Part shown: positions 14,201-26,517 of the stretch, one piece after another
How positions within the stretch are numbered: the stretch's first letter is position 1
Layout: every line of letters begins with the position of its first letter
Assembly: GCA_037074765.1 (NCBI GenBank)
Contig: JBAMDO010000577.1
Coordinates: 558,001-622,000 of the forward strand
From: Mansonella perstans
Taxonomy: Eukaryota > Nematoda > Chromadorea > Rhabditida > Onchocercidae
Direction: 5' to 3'
Length of the DNA stretch: 64,000 nt
Position numbers and translations under genes: made by a program
Notes under the pieces: model-generated
Databases searched by the model: none
The model's input: only the letters and a program-made list of their open reading frames with translations
Told to the model about the DNA's origin: nothing

Positions 14201-15338
14201 CTCAAGTATCACTGTTACTAACTAGGATGTCATCCTTGATATAAAGACTGGAAGTGTTCGGGAATAAAGAAGTGTTGACTAGTCGGATTGAATCAATCAT
14301 TTTAAGCATAATTTGGTCGCTGTCCAACCATTCGATTGTTTCTATTGAGCTCGATAACGTATTATACAAAACATCTGCTAACGTTAACGGCACCTTTTTG
14401 ATCGTGTCACCATGACTGGCTGCAACTTCATAATTCGAGTTTACTTCAATCTAAACTGAAGAATTCCTAATTCAAATGAAAAGAAAAGAAGTTTTGCAGT
14501 AATAAGAAATTGCAAGTAAAATTATTAAACAATTATTTCGAGAAAGTTCATAAATAAATTAAGTTCTGATATTTTATTCCTATTTGTGAAATTATAATCA
14601 TAAAGAGAACTATAATTTTTTTTTCGCACTATTTCAAAAGATATGTTTGAATAAAATAAAAAAGTCTAAGCAATAATGTAATGATCAGTTAACAAATGTT
14701 GTTATTAGGTATACGGTATTAGCTTCAGCTATTTATTTATAAAAGAGATAATGAAACTTAAAAAGATATATCAGTATAATGAAATTTTAAAATGGTCCTC
14801 TAGTTAGGTCTTTTTTAAAAATTACCTTTTAAACTATCTATATATTTCTTTCCGGAAATCTCAATATTGGAAATCTTGTTTATTGGAAATATTGGTAATC
14901 TATATTTATCCAATATTGCTCATTACCTTATAAATCCTTTATGCGTCATAAACTAGTTGATTCTGTGGATCACGAGTTTGTTTGTGGTCTAATTTGTGAA
15001 TTACTTAGTCTTACTGCTGATAGGATAAGCAGATAAAGGGAGGAAGTTTTACTTTGACAACACAGTTCAACCGTTCAACAGTTCGTATTGGAAAAGTTCA
15101 GTGAGTAGAGTTCTAGAAGTATTACTGCCGTGTAACTTTAAATACTCTCAGTGTTTGTAATACTTTACTTATAGCTACAACGTAAGAATAAGGCCAACTT
15201 GTGATATTTGAGTAATGATTTACCTGGAGTGATAAGGAGTGCCGCAGCAGCGATAAACGAACACATGACTGCGATAACTAATAAAGCAATAATAATACCG
15301 CGCCAATTACGTTCGATCGTTGTTGAGCCTATCAGTTC
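8223..15338 (-). CDS. dpf-1: Membrane dipeptidyl peptidase IV family serine protease (S9B), first exon not located
   Basis: Twenty exons join in phase to 775 codons: 15338..15224, 14443..14223, 13996..13919, 13732..13689, 13556..13475, 13047..12904, 12809..12586, 12460..12325, 12037..11879, 11820..11729, 11455..11392, 11241..11076, 10757..10659, 10440..10368, 10248..10051, 9866..9830, 9559..9457, 9341..9216, 8756..8683, 8315..8223 (TAA). The first seen exon has ELIGSTTIERNWRG followed by one hydrophobic membrane segment (type II topology). The beta-propeller holds DWIYEEEIF, the double-Glu that binds the substrate N-terminus, then WWSKSGRYLAF and IPYPKMG. The hydrolase domain has IDGRGSG, catalytic Ser in WGWSYGG, Asp in HGMSDDNVH and His in YPDASHGL. 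It should therefore cleave X-Pro/X-Ala dipeptides outside the cell. The membrane anchor resembles inactive DPP6/DPP10, but the triad is intact. The initiator ATG lies upstream on an unseen exon; the 14443 splice site was picked because other nearby AGs give stops. Confidence 0.9.
8983..9185. repeat. Imperfect direct duplication in a dpf-1-like intron
   Basis: Two related blocks of about 75 bases occur at about 8983-9060 and 9107-9182. Shared strings are TAAGTGAAAAGAGTA and TAAGGAAGAATTTGATGAA in the same order and spacing. They lie in the intron between exons 9341..9216 and 8756..8683, and the second reaches close to the exon border. Not a known element. Confidence 0.6.
10512..10590. repeat. 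Two-copy 39-bp direct repeat in a dpf-1-like intron
   Basis: The string TCCGGCTAGA recurs at 10512 and 10551, each followed about 20 bases later by TCTTTTGATATGATCA. A third, weaker echo (CCGGATTCGTTTGA) follows. It lies in the intron between exons 10757..10659 and 10440..10368. Confidence 0.65.
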
Positions 15339-15719
15339 CTGTGAAATTATTCAAAATTAGCACTTAAAGTAGTCTAAACTAGTAAATTAGCAAAAATGAT
15401 ATTGCAAGCTATAACATTTTATAAGTTAAAATTTAAATTAAATTCTAGACTTTGAACAGAAAACTGTTATTCATCTACGAAACATTAGATCAAAACTTAA
15501 TAATTGAAATTATATTAAACTTGACTTTTTATCTTTCTCTCTCTTTTTCTCTCTTTCCCTCTCTCTCTATCTCAGATGGATTTCAGTTTGCAAAATAGCA
15601 TCAGAAAAAGGAAGGATACTTATGTTCTTAGATTGCAATTTCGTTCAATCATATAGTTCTGTTTGTTCAACTAATGAGATGATATATCAATCGTTTCTAT
15701 GACATCTGTTCATGTAGAT

Positions 15720-16530
15720 GAAGTTGGAGAATAGATAAGTGAAGAAGTAATAGAAAATGTCACTGATAAGATAAAACTGATAAGCGAAAAGAATTAACAT
15801 TATTAGATAACTTTTTGTGACCATGGTATTGTAAGTTGAGATACCAATTTATAGAAAAGAAATATATTCAGTGTTAATTGACCAACGGCTGATTATTTTA
15901 AATAATGGCTATTTCATTCTTACAAATGAATAAAGTTAGGCGAAATTTAAATGCAGAGTGACAATTATCCAATGAATAATTTTTGCTGAAAAAATCGAAA
16001 GAATTTCTATTTCACGATCAAACTGTTCTCCATACTTCTAGCATGAAGGCTGTTTCAGGACATTTCCAGATAAATGACCACAGAGGACGTTGTTTTTTTT
16101 GCTCTGAAGTGATGAGTCATTTATTCATTTCTCTATTGTGCGATTAAATTAAATTCCTGTTTGAGAACTGTGTTTACATGTAATGTAATACACAATCTTG
16201 TGATTTGGAAAAATGTCATAACTTGATCTGTGACATTGTTTTTAGCAGTATGGATGTTTACAATATCATTATTTACTACTTCTTTGTTATCTTTATTGAT
16301 ACCTCCAAATAATCTTATCAGCTAATTTCTTATAAACAAGCCTAGCCTTTCGTTTAAAGGCTTTATCGTCTTCTGCGTTACCTTATCATCTTCAGTTTTT
16401 CCTTATCACTGCCTTTTCAAACATATTCGAGAAAAAGCATCCATGCTTACGTCTTGCTATCGCCATCTATGTATTATTACATCATACTCGGAAGCATGAT
16501 TTCTTGTTATTCCTTATCTCTTGCTCTAAT
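15720..16530. promoter_or_regulatory. Cluster of GATA-factor-like motifs upstream of dpf-1-like first seen exon
   Basis: Read directly: AGATAAG near 15733, ACTGATAAGA near 15764, ACTGATAAGC near 15777, and on the opposite strand CTTATCAG near 16314, CCTTATCATC near 16381, CCTTATCACT near 16402 and CCTTATCTC near 16512. In C. elegans, extended TGATAA sites drive intestinal genes through ELT-2-type GATA factors. That this is the dpf-1-like promoter or first-intron enhancer is inference, because the transcription start is not known. AT-rich DNA raises the chance rate of such motifs. Confidence 0.35.
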
Positions 16531-19500
16531 TTTTACTTTGCGAGATCTGCTATCAGGGGATCCGGCACAACAATAAAACTTTTTGTTGAATTCTTGGCAC
16601 AAAGTTGTCTTCAAGTTACCAATATAAACATATCAGGTAAGCTTACTTTCCTCATCTTGAATTATCTTTGGACTAAAAGCCTTTCGTGAAACTTCACTTA
16701 TTCAAAGTATCAGCGATTACAGTGTAAGGGTAATAAATTAAGAATTTTGAAATGTAGTAATTAATCCATATATCAATAATAAATTGTCTCTTCAGGAATG
16801 AATTAATTATTTCCTACATTTTATTAGCATCAATTTAGGATTTGTAGTGTATAAGTAGGACAAGATTAGAAAATTAATTAATTAAATTCAGTTAGCTTTA
16901 ATTATGCAAACGGAAAAACAAATCAGTCATACATAGGAAACTGTAAATTGTCATTGCATTCATTACTTAGGCCTTTTACTAATCTGAGATTTCGCCAACT
17001 AAATTTTAGAGAACTTCTCAAATTTGCTGAATTTGTTAGCATATAAGCATTTTTGTATTCTTAAAATACAGATAGAAGGAATTAAATTTTGTGTAATAAA
17101 TTTGGGAAATTACTTCCATTTCACGAACATTTTTGAATGGCTCTTCATCATGATATGCTAAATGATAATTAAAACCATCATAATATGCTAAAATAAGCTG
17201 AAAGTAATTAAAATACGTATTCGAATCACGTATTTCATTGGTTGAAAGAAAAACCGTTTCAGGACATGAAAGGTAAATGGTTTCGAATGATTGCAAATTG
17301 AAATGTGACAAGAAGGTGAATGGATAAATTATATGTCGTAGAAGCTGGATGCAATTTAAATTATCCGAATCACATTTGTAAAATTAATTTAGTCTTTTGG
17401 TACCATGCGACGAAATTCACTAAGCAAGAGCTGTAACTCAATTTCAGACTTATGCCAAGCTATATTAGTTAATCTGATTGAGCCATTTAAATTGCTTTGT
17501 TTCCAAATAATTTTATTGCTCAATAGATTAAAATTTAAAAATTGTATTGATTAGAAAAGAAAAAAAGCGAGTAAAACGAAGCAATTAAATAACCGATGAA
17601 AAGAAAATTTATTTTAGCAAATATTCCATGAGAGAAATTAATGTTTGATGTTTGAAATCAGAGAGAATTATTCTTGCATAGAGATATCACTCTTTGCCTT
17701 TCTATTTACGCAAGTGATCTTTGATAGTTTCGCAGCTCAGGTTTACTCTTATGTATTACTGAATGACAAGGATGAAAGCGTCATTTGTAAATCTGAAAAG
17801 TTTAAAAATTTTTTAAAGGTCAGTTAAAGATCATTCAGGAGTGTGAATACTATTGCAACTTTTCCAGAGTGTAAGTTATTGCGTTCTCTTTTCAGAGAAA
17901 AAATGATTTTAAAGAATGAATTATTAATTTATCTTTACATTTTGACAAATCGATGCAGTAAGAAATAAATCAACATTTGTTTCGTTTTTGCAAAAAAAAA
18001 AATGTCACAGTAGAAAACATTTTACATCATTCAGTTCACAATCAGTTTCCAATCAGAAAACTTTTTTCATAATCAAAAAATGGAGCCGGAACTATCGGAA
18101 AAACTTTTGAAATGAAAAGAATTTTGGGGATTGCTACAATAATGGATTCTACAGGCGAAGATGGAAAAACGAATAGAATTACATCAGATGGAGTACGAAG
18201 TGTTAAATATCAACTGTAGCTACTTTTTATTATTTTAAATTCACTAGGCTTGTTTTTCCTTTTCAAATTAGTTCATTTTCCTAAAAAAATTTTTTTTTGT
18301 CATTACTCAAAAAACTTAAATTTTACCAACTTAAAATTCAAGCGACTGGTATCTATCATTCTCTAAATCACAAATAAAATCTGGAACTGCTATCAAATAG
18401 TTTGATTTCATACAACTTTTTAGTCTTACTTTATTTATCAGCCCAAGATGATAGAGAATGGATTGCTTATCACATTTCTAGAATACGAAAGAAACCAATA
18501 GGAAAAATTAAGTAAGTCAACTTCTGATATTCAATTGATCGTAGTAAATGAAAGATAAGAACTGGTAATCGAATCACAGTCCGACATAATTATCTGCTAA
18601 GATTTTTTTTGCATAATTAACTGGGAAAAGATCTTTATAAAGTCTTTCATTAAATTGCAACTTCAGAAACTTCAAGCATATCAAAATACAATTAACTGCT
18701 GCGCTTGGTAAATAATTTACAAGAAAAAACATTGAAAAGTAGCAAACATATTTTTCCAGTTCCATTAAACAACGTTAGAAATTCACTAGAACAACTGATA
18801 TTCAACTGTCTAGATGTTCAACTTACTGAATGCCCAGATAATTTTAGCCTTTGCTAAAATCAACTAGCTAGTATTTCGCTTCTTCTCTTCAAATGAAATA
18901 TTCCGATAATAATCTAAAACGTTGCAGTGAAATTTCTTGTTTCTTAATTCAAAAAAAAAAATTTGAATTTTCTGTGCAGAAATTAATGTTTGATTCTTAT
19001 CATGGCATTAAATGGAAAAAAAAAAACCGGAAATGTATGGAATTAACAGACGTTGGATAGTTTTATAACAAAAAAAAATTATTGAATATCGATTATTAGT
19101 ATGGAATTCTAAATTTAAATTCAGTGAATACAATTTTAAGATTTAGTCTATGAATTTACAAATGAAAAATATAAATTCAGAAAACATACGAAACAGGTCT
19201 AAAAATTGTTTGCTTAAGTCTCTAGTTCAAAGTACATTTTCATGCAGTAATCCATACTTTAAATATTTCTAAACTGTACAAATGGATCACTTTGAAGAAG
19301 TTGCGAAACTAATTCTTAATCTTTGTGCTAACTTAATCTGCTGATTTTATACACAAAAAATTAAAGTTGAAAATTTTGTTAAAAAAAAAATTTTAAAAAA
19401 AAGCAAAGAGCTAATTTAAAAAAAAAACATTCATTAATGCATAGATGGAGTACTTTTAAACAAACAAATATATTGTAAATAAAACCAGAAATTATGAAGA

Positions 19501-22500
19501 TTGCTCTGAATAGGTTCATTGAATTATGCATGATTAATAATCAGTAAAAGTTTCCCGAACAACAAATGTCAAAGGTTAATGAAAATATCTTACTGAGTAA
19601 ATGTCATAAAGATTCAAATGGAATGAAATTGAAATGTGATACTGTTTAAGGAATGATGTCAACAAGGTAATTCATTCTGATTCTCATATCTTAGATCTCC
19701 CGCTGCAACAACGGGACGAAGTATTACAACTTACAAGTATTACAACCTATTACAAAATGTTTCATTCTCTTTTTTTTCCTTACCTTTCCCAGTTTTTTGA
19801 TCAATGTTACGTTCAATTTTATTTGTGAACAATTACTGTTTCCTTGCAGAAACATAGAATTCCTTAATAGAGAAATGTGCTACAAGGAAATAAGACAGAG
19901 AAAGAATAAGTGCTAATTGACAATTTTCAGGAGTCTTCTATAAAATTAACAAAGAAAAAAAAGAAAGAAATTGATTTTACACATTCAGAAATGAGAAATG
20001 GATAAAAAGATTAAATTCTTCAAAAATTTCCGGAAAGCTTTAAGATCTGGGAGATAGCATATTGATAGCAAACAATCAAAGAAAATTTGTAGTGAAAATA
20101 TTAGGAGAATATGACTGCAATAGGTTGGTTTTATTATTTGTAAAATTTTTAGGAATTAAAAATTAAAAATTATTTTAGGATTAGGATTAAAAAAGGATTA
20201 AAAATCTAAAGATGAACCTTGTCAGCCCCTTCTAAATAATCAGCATCGTTGTATATATTTTCAATCTTCATAATTCATTTATTGCATCAGGATTTATCCG
20301 ATCTCTTTTCTCCATGCGGTATCACATTAAATCCTTGAGCAAGAAGTTTTTTGTTTAGGATTTATAATACACTTCGGATAAGTCATAGCAAATGACTGAT
20401 TGAATAAAATATTCAAAATTAAATATTTCGAAATCACAACAACAAGGAATGATTTACTTGGAAATCAAACATTAATCAGAAACATTGGAAAAATTTTCTA
20501 TTTTCAGAATTTTCAAATTTTCGAAAAAAAAGTTTCTTCTAAAATGAAGATATTATAAGGATGGGAAAAGATTCAGTAAAATATTTCAAAAAAGAATATC
20601 ATGTTATTTGCATTCATAAGCGAAAGCATTTGACTTTAATCTTAAATAAAATTATAAACTAAATCATCATTTAATTAAATTTCGAAAATTTTTAAACTAT
20701 TTTATCCCGAAATACTTCAAAAAGGAACTAGACAAGCTGATAAAGTGAACCAAAAGAAATAAGTTATTGAAAAAGAGCTAGAAATGAATATGTTGTTAGG
20801 ACACAGTGCGAAGTTGAATGTCAGACAAAGCGGAAAATATTTGAAGAAAATGCGGAAAATGCTTCAATTCACTTCACCTCAATGTCTATGTATCGATTGA
20901 AGAAGTAATAGCTATATTATGTTATTTCTATTCATAAGCGAAAAGCATTTGTGTTTAAAATTTCTAAACAAAAACTTTTATTATATTCAAAGTACTACAT
21001 CGTCAAAATTGATAAATTGCCAAGATGACATTTGCTAAATGGATTCCAGTTGATTTATATAGCAGTAATTCGATCCGAGAATGAACTAATTCAGGTACTA
21101 GCTATTGAGATGAAAGAAATATTAGCCCGTTTTTGTACATCAAAATTGTAAATCAGTAATCAGTAAAGGTTAGGCTTGTGCTGAATAACAGAATTTATGA
21201 AATTTATTGAAAAATTTTACGAAAAAAAAAGCAAACAATCACTTTTACTGTGTTTTGCTCTAAAAAGTTTTCATATTTATGAGAACATTAAACAATTACT
21301 TTACAATAAATTGTGTTCATCATGTTTACGTCTAGTCTAATTATAATTCGTAAGCTCTTGAATTTTCTTCCCCGTTTTTCTCATGTGTGCTATTTTTAAT
21401 ATTTGTGATGCACTTATGTTTTCTTCCTGAAGTTTATTTTCACATCCGAAAATTTTTGAATAAAAAAGATATTTTGAAAATAAAAAATTTCAAGGGTAAC
21501 AGATCAATTCAATTATGGAAATCTTTTTTGTTTCTATGCTTCTATCCTTGCTTCATTGGAATATCTAATTTAAAATTTTTTTCCGGTCCTTCGAAATTGA
21601 ATAGGGTCGAAGCAAGGCAATGGCTAAAATGAAAATGACGTGGTCATAGATTCTGTTTGGAAAGAAATATTTCATTTATCTCAGTTTCCTAATTTTATTT
21701 CTCTACTTTCATGCATTAAATGTAAAAACCTTTGTGAGGCCAATCTCTTTGTTGCTTCAAAGTATTTTTTTCATGAGTGAAAGAAATTCAAGAATTTTGA
21801 TAGAAATGATTTTTTAAATTTCATCAGTGAATCCTTTCGAACAGTTAAAATAGTTATGGAAGACGTCCTAAATATGAATTTAAGAAAAATTGAAAATTTT
21901 TGACAACTTGAAACTACAGATAACATCACTGTACTTGAAATTTACAGCCTTATCAGGTGAAGCAAACAGGAAAAGTAAATAGAAAGAGAGAAGGAGAGAG
22001 AGAGAAAGAAGTCATTGCATATTTTATGAAAAATTTCATGAAATTATATACTTTATTACATATTTTACGAAGAATTTTATGAAAATAAAATTTGAATGAT
22101 GTTCTTTTTTTCTGTATAAAATCATGGAAATTCAATTAACATTATTATGAAGTAATTACAAACTTAGCTTAGCTTGCTAACTTCATGAATCGGATTGTAA
22201 AGAAAGCACAGTAACTAAAATGTTCTAAAAATACTCAAGCATTGATGATCAATGCTGATAAATAATGAATAAATGGTAATGTTAAATTTTGGTAATGTTA
22301 GATTATCATGGTAATGTTAGATTCATGGTAATAAATTTTTTATATCTAACATTGTAATGTAAGATTTTGTAGAAAATTTAGATATTTACAATTGAAAGTA
22401 TCTAGCATGCTTCTATTTATCATAATAAAAAATACGAACCTTCTGAGTTCCGTCTAGAATTTCTAGAATTTCGATTCCAGAAGTGTATCCCATTACTGAC

Positions 22501-23109
22501 CGTTTAGAGATAGCAACCTTCTACCAATATTTTTAATTGATAGGATGTGATTGATAGATGAAATTAAATATTGATTAACAATCAGTTAATTATTAAACGG
22601 AAGTATTTACATCTCGTTTCATTCCAGAGATCTGCAGTAAATGTTTAAATTGTAAACAAGAAATTTTTCTTCTTATGTTTTTTAATAATTATTATTAAAT
22701 TTCGGAATATTTCAAGAAAATTTCGACTTTTCCTTATTCCCTTTATATTTCTTCTTAGACACATTATATCTTGTGCAATTTACGTTGTAAAACTCTAAAA
22801 ATTTTTATGCTGATGTACCACTTTCGGGACGAGTATATTTCATCAATTACATGTATTAAATACTTTTGCTTACTTAAATTCTCAACTTTTCAGTTTTGCT
22901 AGCTTCCTAAATTTCAATTTCACCAACAACAACAACAAAATTAGGAAATGATAATGAATTGGGAATTTTTAGAAGAATTTAAGTCTAGACTGGGAATGTT
23001 TTTCGAGATAAATATATTTGCAATTAAGCATAATGGATCAGAACAAATGGATCAAAAAGTGAGCAGATAACAAACTGCATAAAACTACAATAGAAAAAAA
23101 TTCAGTTTC

Positions 23110-23275
23110 TCATAATTAATTAAGCTCATTTTATTGCTCATAACTAATTAACCTCATTGTATTGTTCATTATTGATTTAGTTTCATTTTATTGCTCATAA
23201 ATACTACTTGAACTCATTTTATTGTTTATAATTACTAACTTGATTCATTTTATTGCTCATAACTAACCAAGCTCT
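23110..23275. repeat. Diverged tandem repeat, unit about 40 bp
   Basis: The phrase CTCATTTTATTGCTCATAAC and close variants (TTCATTTTATTGCTCATAA, CTCATTTTATTGTTTATAA) recurs four to five times with a spacing of roughly 40 bases. No coding sense. Located inside the gene-poor stretch. Confidence 0.7.
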
Positions 23276-24299
23276 AAAATGAGCTTAATTAGTTGCTTGC
23301 AAGTAAACTAACAGACGGATGTGCCCTTTGCAATAATTTTAAACTTTAAGAATAATTTTAAATAAACTCAATTATATTTCTACTCAATGAATGTAGATGG
23401 ATGCAAAAATATTGAAAAATTTTTGAAAATTCGTTGACTTGAATATCTGTAAGAAATGAGATTGGTGCTGGCTAATGCTTTTTTAATTAAACAAAAATTA
23501 TTTATCGGTCCTTTGAGAGCTAAAGATTCCTTATATCAGTAGCCTGCACGATTGAAATTGATTTACATTTAAATAGATTGTGATTATGGCTTCTGAAGAA
23601 TTTTTCATTTATGAAAGAGGGAATTATTGGCTGGAAAGTTCTCAGCAAATTCCTTCCAATATTTGGGAAAGATTTTACAAAACGCGATGTAATATGCCTC
23701 ACTGATTTACATCCATGGTTATAAGTAATAATTTAATGGGAAAAACTGATGAAAGAAAGATATGTTAACGAGGATTTCGAGGTACTACTCAACAATCTTT
23801 ATAAGCTTCAGTAAAATAAAGAAAATTCTGGATAACGGTGAAAGTTATCGTCTGTCTAATACAGATAAGATATCTTCGAAAATGAAGAATTATGTCAGTG
23901 ATTTTGAGCTAAACAAAGTTAGCAGATAAAATCCAGAATAAACCAATCCGGAAAACATTGATGCGATAATTAAAGAGGTGAATGGAATTCTTTCGGGAAT
24001 TAATATTTTGGAGTGAAAGATAAAAAAAAAAGAGGTAGAAAGGAATCAAACAATAACAGAGGAAAAGTAGGCTGATTTCCGAGATGAAAGATAAGAAATA
24101 GCCAATTAAATTTAGTTTAAAAAAACAAACTTAGCTTTATTGTAATCTTTAGAATTTTATCAATGAAATGAAATAATGAGCTATGAAACAGAGAATTTAT
24201 TGCATATTCTTTTTTTTTAATATATTCATGATGAACAAAGAGCAATTTCTCATTGATAAATTCTGGAGATTGGTGCTTAAAAAATGATGATCAAAGAAC

Positions 24300-24392
24300 A
24301 ATGACCAAGGGCCAATGACCAAAGGCCAATGACCAAAGGCAATTTGACCAAAGGCAATGACTAAAGGCGAATGACCAAAGGGCAATTTCTAA
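24300..24392. repeat. 14-bp minisatellite, about six copies
   Basis: The unit AATGACCAAAGGCC starts at about 24300, 24314, 24328, 24342, 24356, 24370 and 24384 (last partial), with small changes. On the minus strand this reads as a GGCCTTTGGTCATT array and produces an open frame with repeated FGH residues, which I regard as an artefact. Confidence 0.85.
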
Positions 24393-26517
24393 TATTTTTC
24401 AAATAGGTCAAATTTAAGAATTCATGTCATTCGATAAATTGAACGAATTAGAATTAGATATTCATAGATTTTAAAATTATATTGGTAAGAAATCGATGAA
24501 TAGTGAAGAGATAATTCAAAATAATAGAACGCCTTGCCTTAGATGCCTCAATTTCTGCTACTCTTTTGAAATCAGTGTTAAAATTTTAAATACTACCCTT
24601 CTATCTCTTTTCTCACCCTCATTTTGACATAGTATATTCCTATAAGCATTAAAATGAAGCAAACTAGTTAACTAAGCTGAATGGTTTGCTTCAGTTTATT
24701 GAACAGTTGAAATCCAATGAGATATGAATAAAACAATCTAGAATTTCGAGTATTGAAAAAGAATATTTTAGAATCTGTGCGGTTTGACTCTCTTGATTAA
24801 TGATAAAATTTTTTAAAAAATTTAAAAAATAATTAAAAAAATATTTTAGAAAATTAAAAATAAATCTTTTTTTTTTTTTGTTAGCAAAGGAAGGAAGAGG
24901 CAGCAACATTATATTCAATCTTTCTTGCTCATCTAAATTTATATCTTTTTTTATCTATTTTTAATTTTGTGATTATGTAGCTTCCCTTGTATCATAAGAA
25001 ATAAGTCGTACTCAGCTAAATTGCAAGAGAAGAAATATTATGACACAAAAATGAAATAATCTCAAAAGATTATTGAAATAAGTGCAGCTTGATATGAATT
25101 TTTTTTAAATCTACTTCAATTTTGAGTAATTTAAATGCAATTTTCGAATCTTCAGTTTGATGAATACAGGAAAATTACAAAGATTTTATCGAAAAAGCAA
25201 TAAATGTCAGTTTAGAATAAAATGAATTCATTTATAACTATACCAGCTTCACATCAAAATAAAGGACCAAAATTTGCGTTCAGGGACCGTGTTATTCTTG
25301 TTCAGACCGCCTTATTATTACCTTTAGTGTATGTGCAGTTGTTGCTGTGGTAAAGTGTTTGACTAATCCAAATAAGCATAATTCTCACCAATTTCATGTA
25401 TCTGTTGAACTAAGACTTTCAGATCAAGAAAAGGTCATTCAGTTCTTTTTATTTATGTCTTAGTAAATGGTCAATTTCCAAAAGTTCAAAATGTCCTTTG
25501 CAATTGAACTATTAGCCTCTTGAACTTGAAAACATTAATATAACCTCATATTCCAATTCAAATCACAGTCATGAAATTGTTTATATATGTCTTTATAAAT
25601 TAGCACGTAAATGAATTGTCTTCGCTAAATATCATCATTTCTTGTTTTAACATTTCCTAATTTTTAATCATATAATCTGCCAAAAAAAAAGAATTAATTA
25701 ATTGCTGGAATTCTTTACTGTAAGCTAAATACGGCATGCTGATGTGAATTTTTTACTTTCCATAGTGTATTGTTAGATTTTTTTAGGTTGTTATATATAT
25801 TTACATGTTTGGGATGGCGTATTCTAGTGGAAGCCAAACACAAAAAAAAACTTGCTAACTTTGCACAACGTATACGTTTTAAACTAATGAATTATGAAAT
25901 GAAGTTCATAATATTTCAAAAGTCTCAGCTATTGCTAACAACAGTTGTCGTTACTATTTTAGAGGTCTCTAATAATTTCAGGTTTGAACAATGTTAGCAA
26001 ATTATATGTTAGTGCCACAAATATCGACAGTTGCAAACATTCAGTATTGATTATTTATTAACTGTGATGCCATCAACCCATTCAAAAGGTTCTATTTAAC
26101 ATAATATTTGTTTGAATCACTCAAAGCTGATTGCATTGAGCTCGTTATTACAAGACACAGATAGAAAGAATACTAAAATTTAATTTTAGTCGCTTTTGAA
26201 CAGAGTACTTTATTGGTTTGCTGAAAACATCCGAAATATATTTTCCGTCAGGATTCAACTTTTCCGGCTGCTGCTTTTTCCATAATCGAATTTCTTAGAG
26301 AAGAATTTAATAAAAAATGTCTATTTTGAGGAACTGTCTTTAATCATTGAAGTTCCTGTAAAAAGAATTTCTGTTCATTTAAAATCTTCAGTTTTCTGCT
26401 GATTTTTTTTTCTTTTTTTTTGATTTATAGACAGAATTTTATGCTTCATTTTAAACGATACACTGTTTAAAGTTTCAAGAGCTTGATTGATAGTATTGAC
26501 TGGCAGTTAATTTTTAG

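Larger units (their letters stand above)
16531..26517. other. Gene-poor AT-rich stretch
   Basis: About 10 kb in which I find no convincing exon on either strand. It probably holds the missing first exon(s) of the dpf-1-like gene and perhaps 5' exons of the plus-strand gene at 26.5 kb. Open frames here are short, low in complexity and lack family motifs. It does hold the minisatellites listed separately, a GA-rich run near 21985-22010, and several long A or T tracts. Confidence 0.5.

Noticed and set aside
24197..24385. Minus-strand frame with repeated FGH residues
   Set aside because: It is produced by the 14-bp minisatellite, not by a gene.
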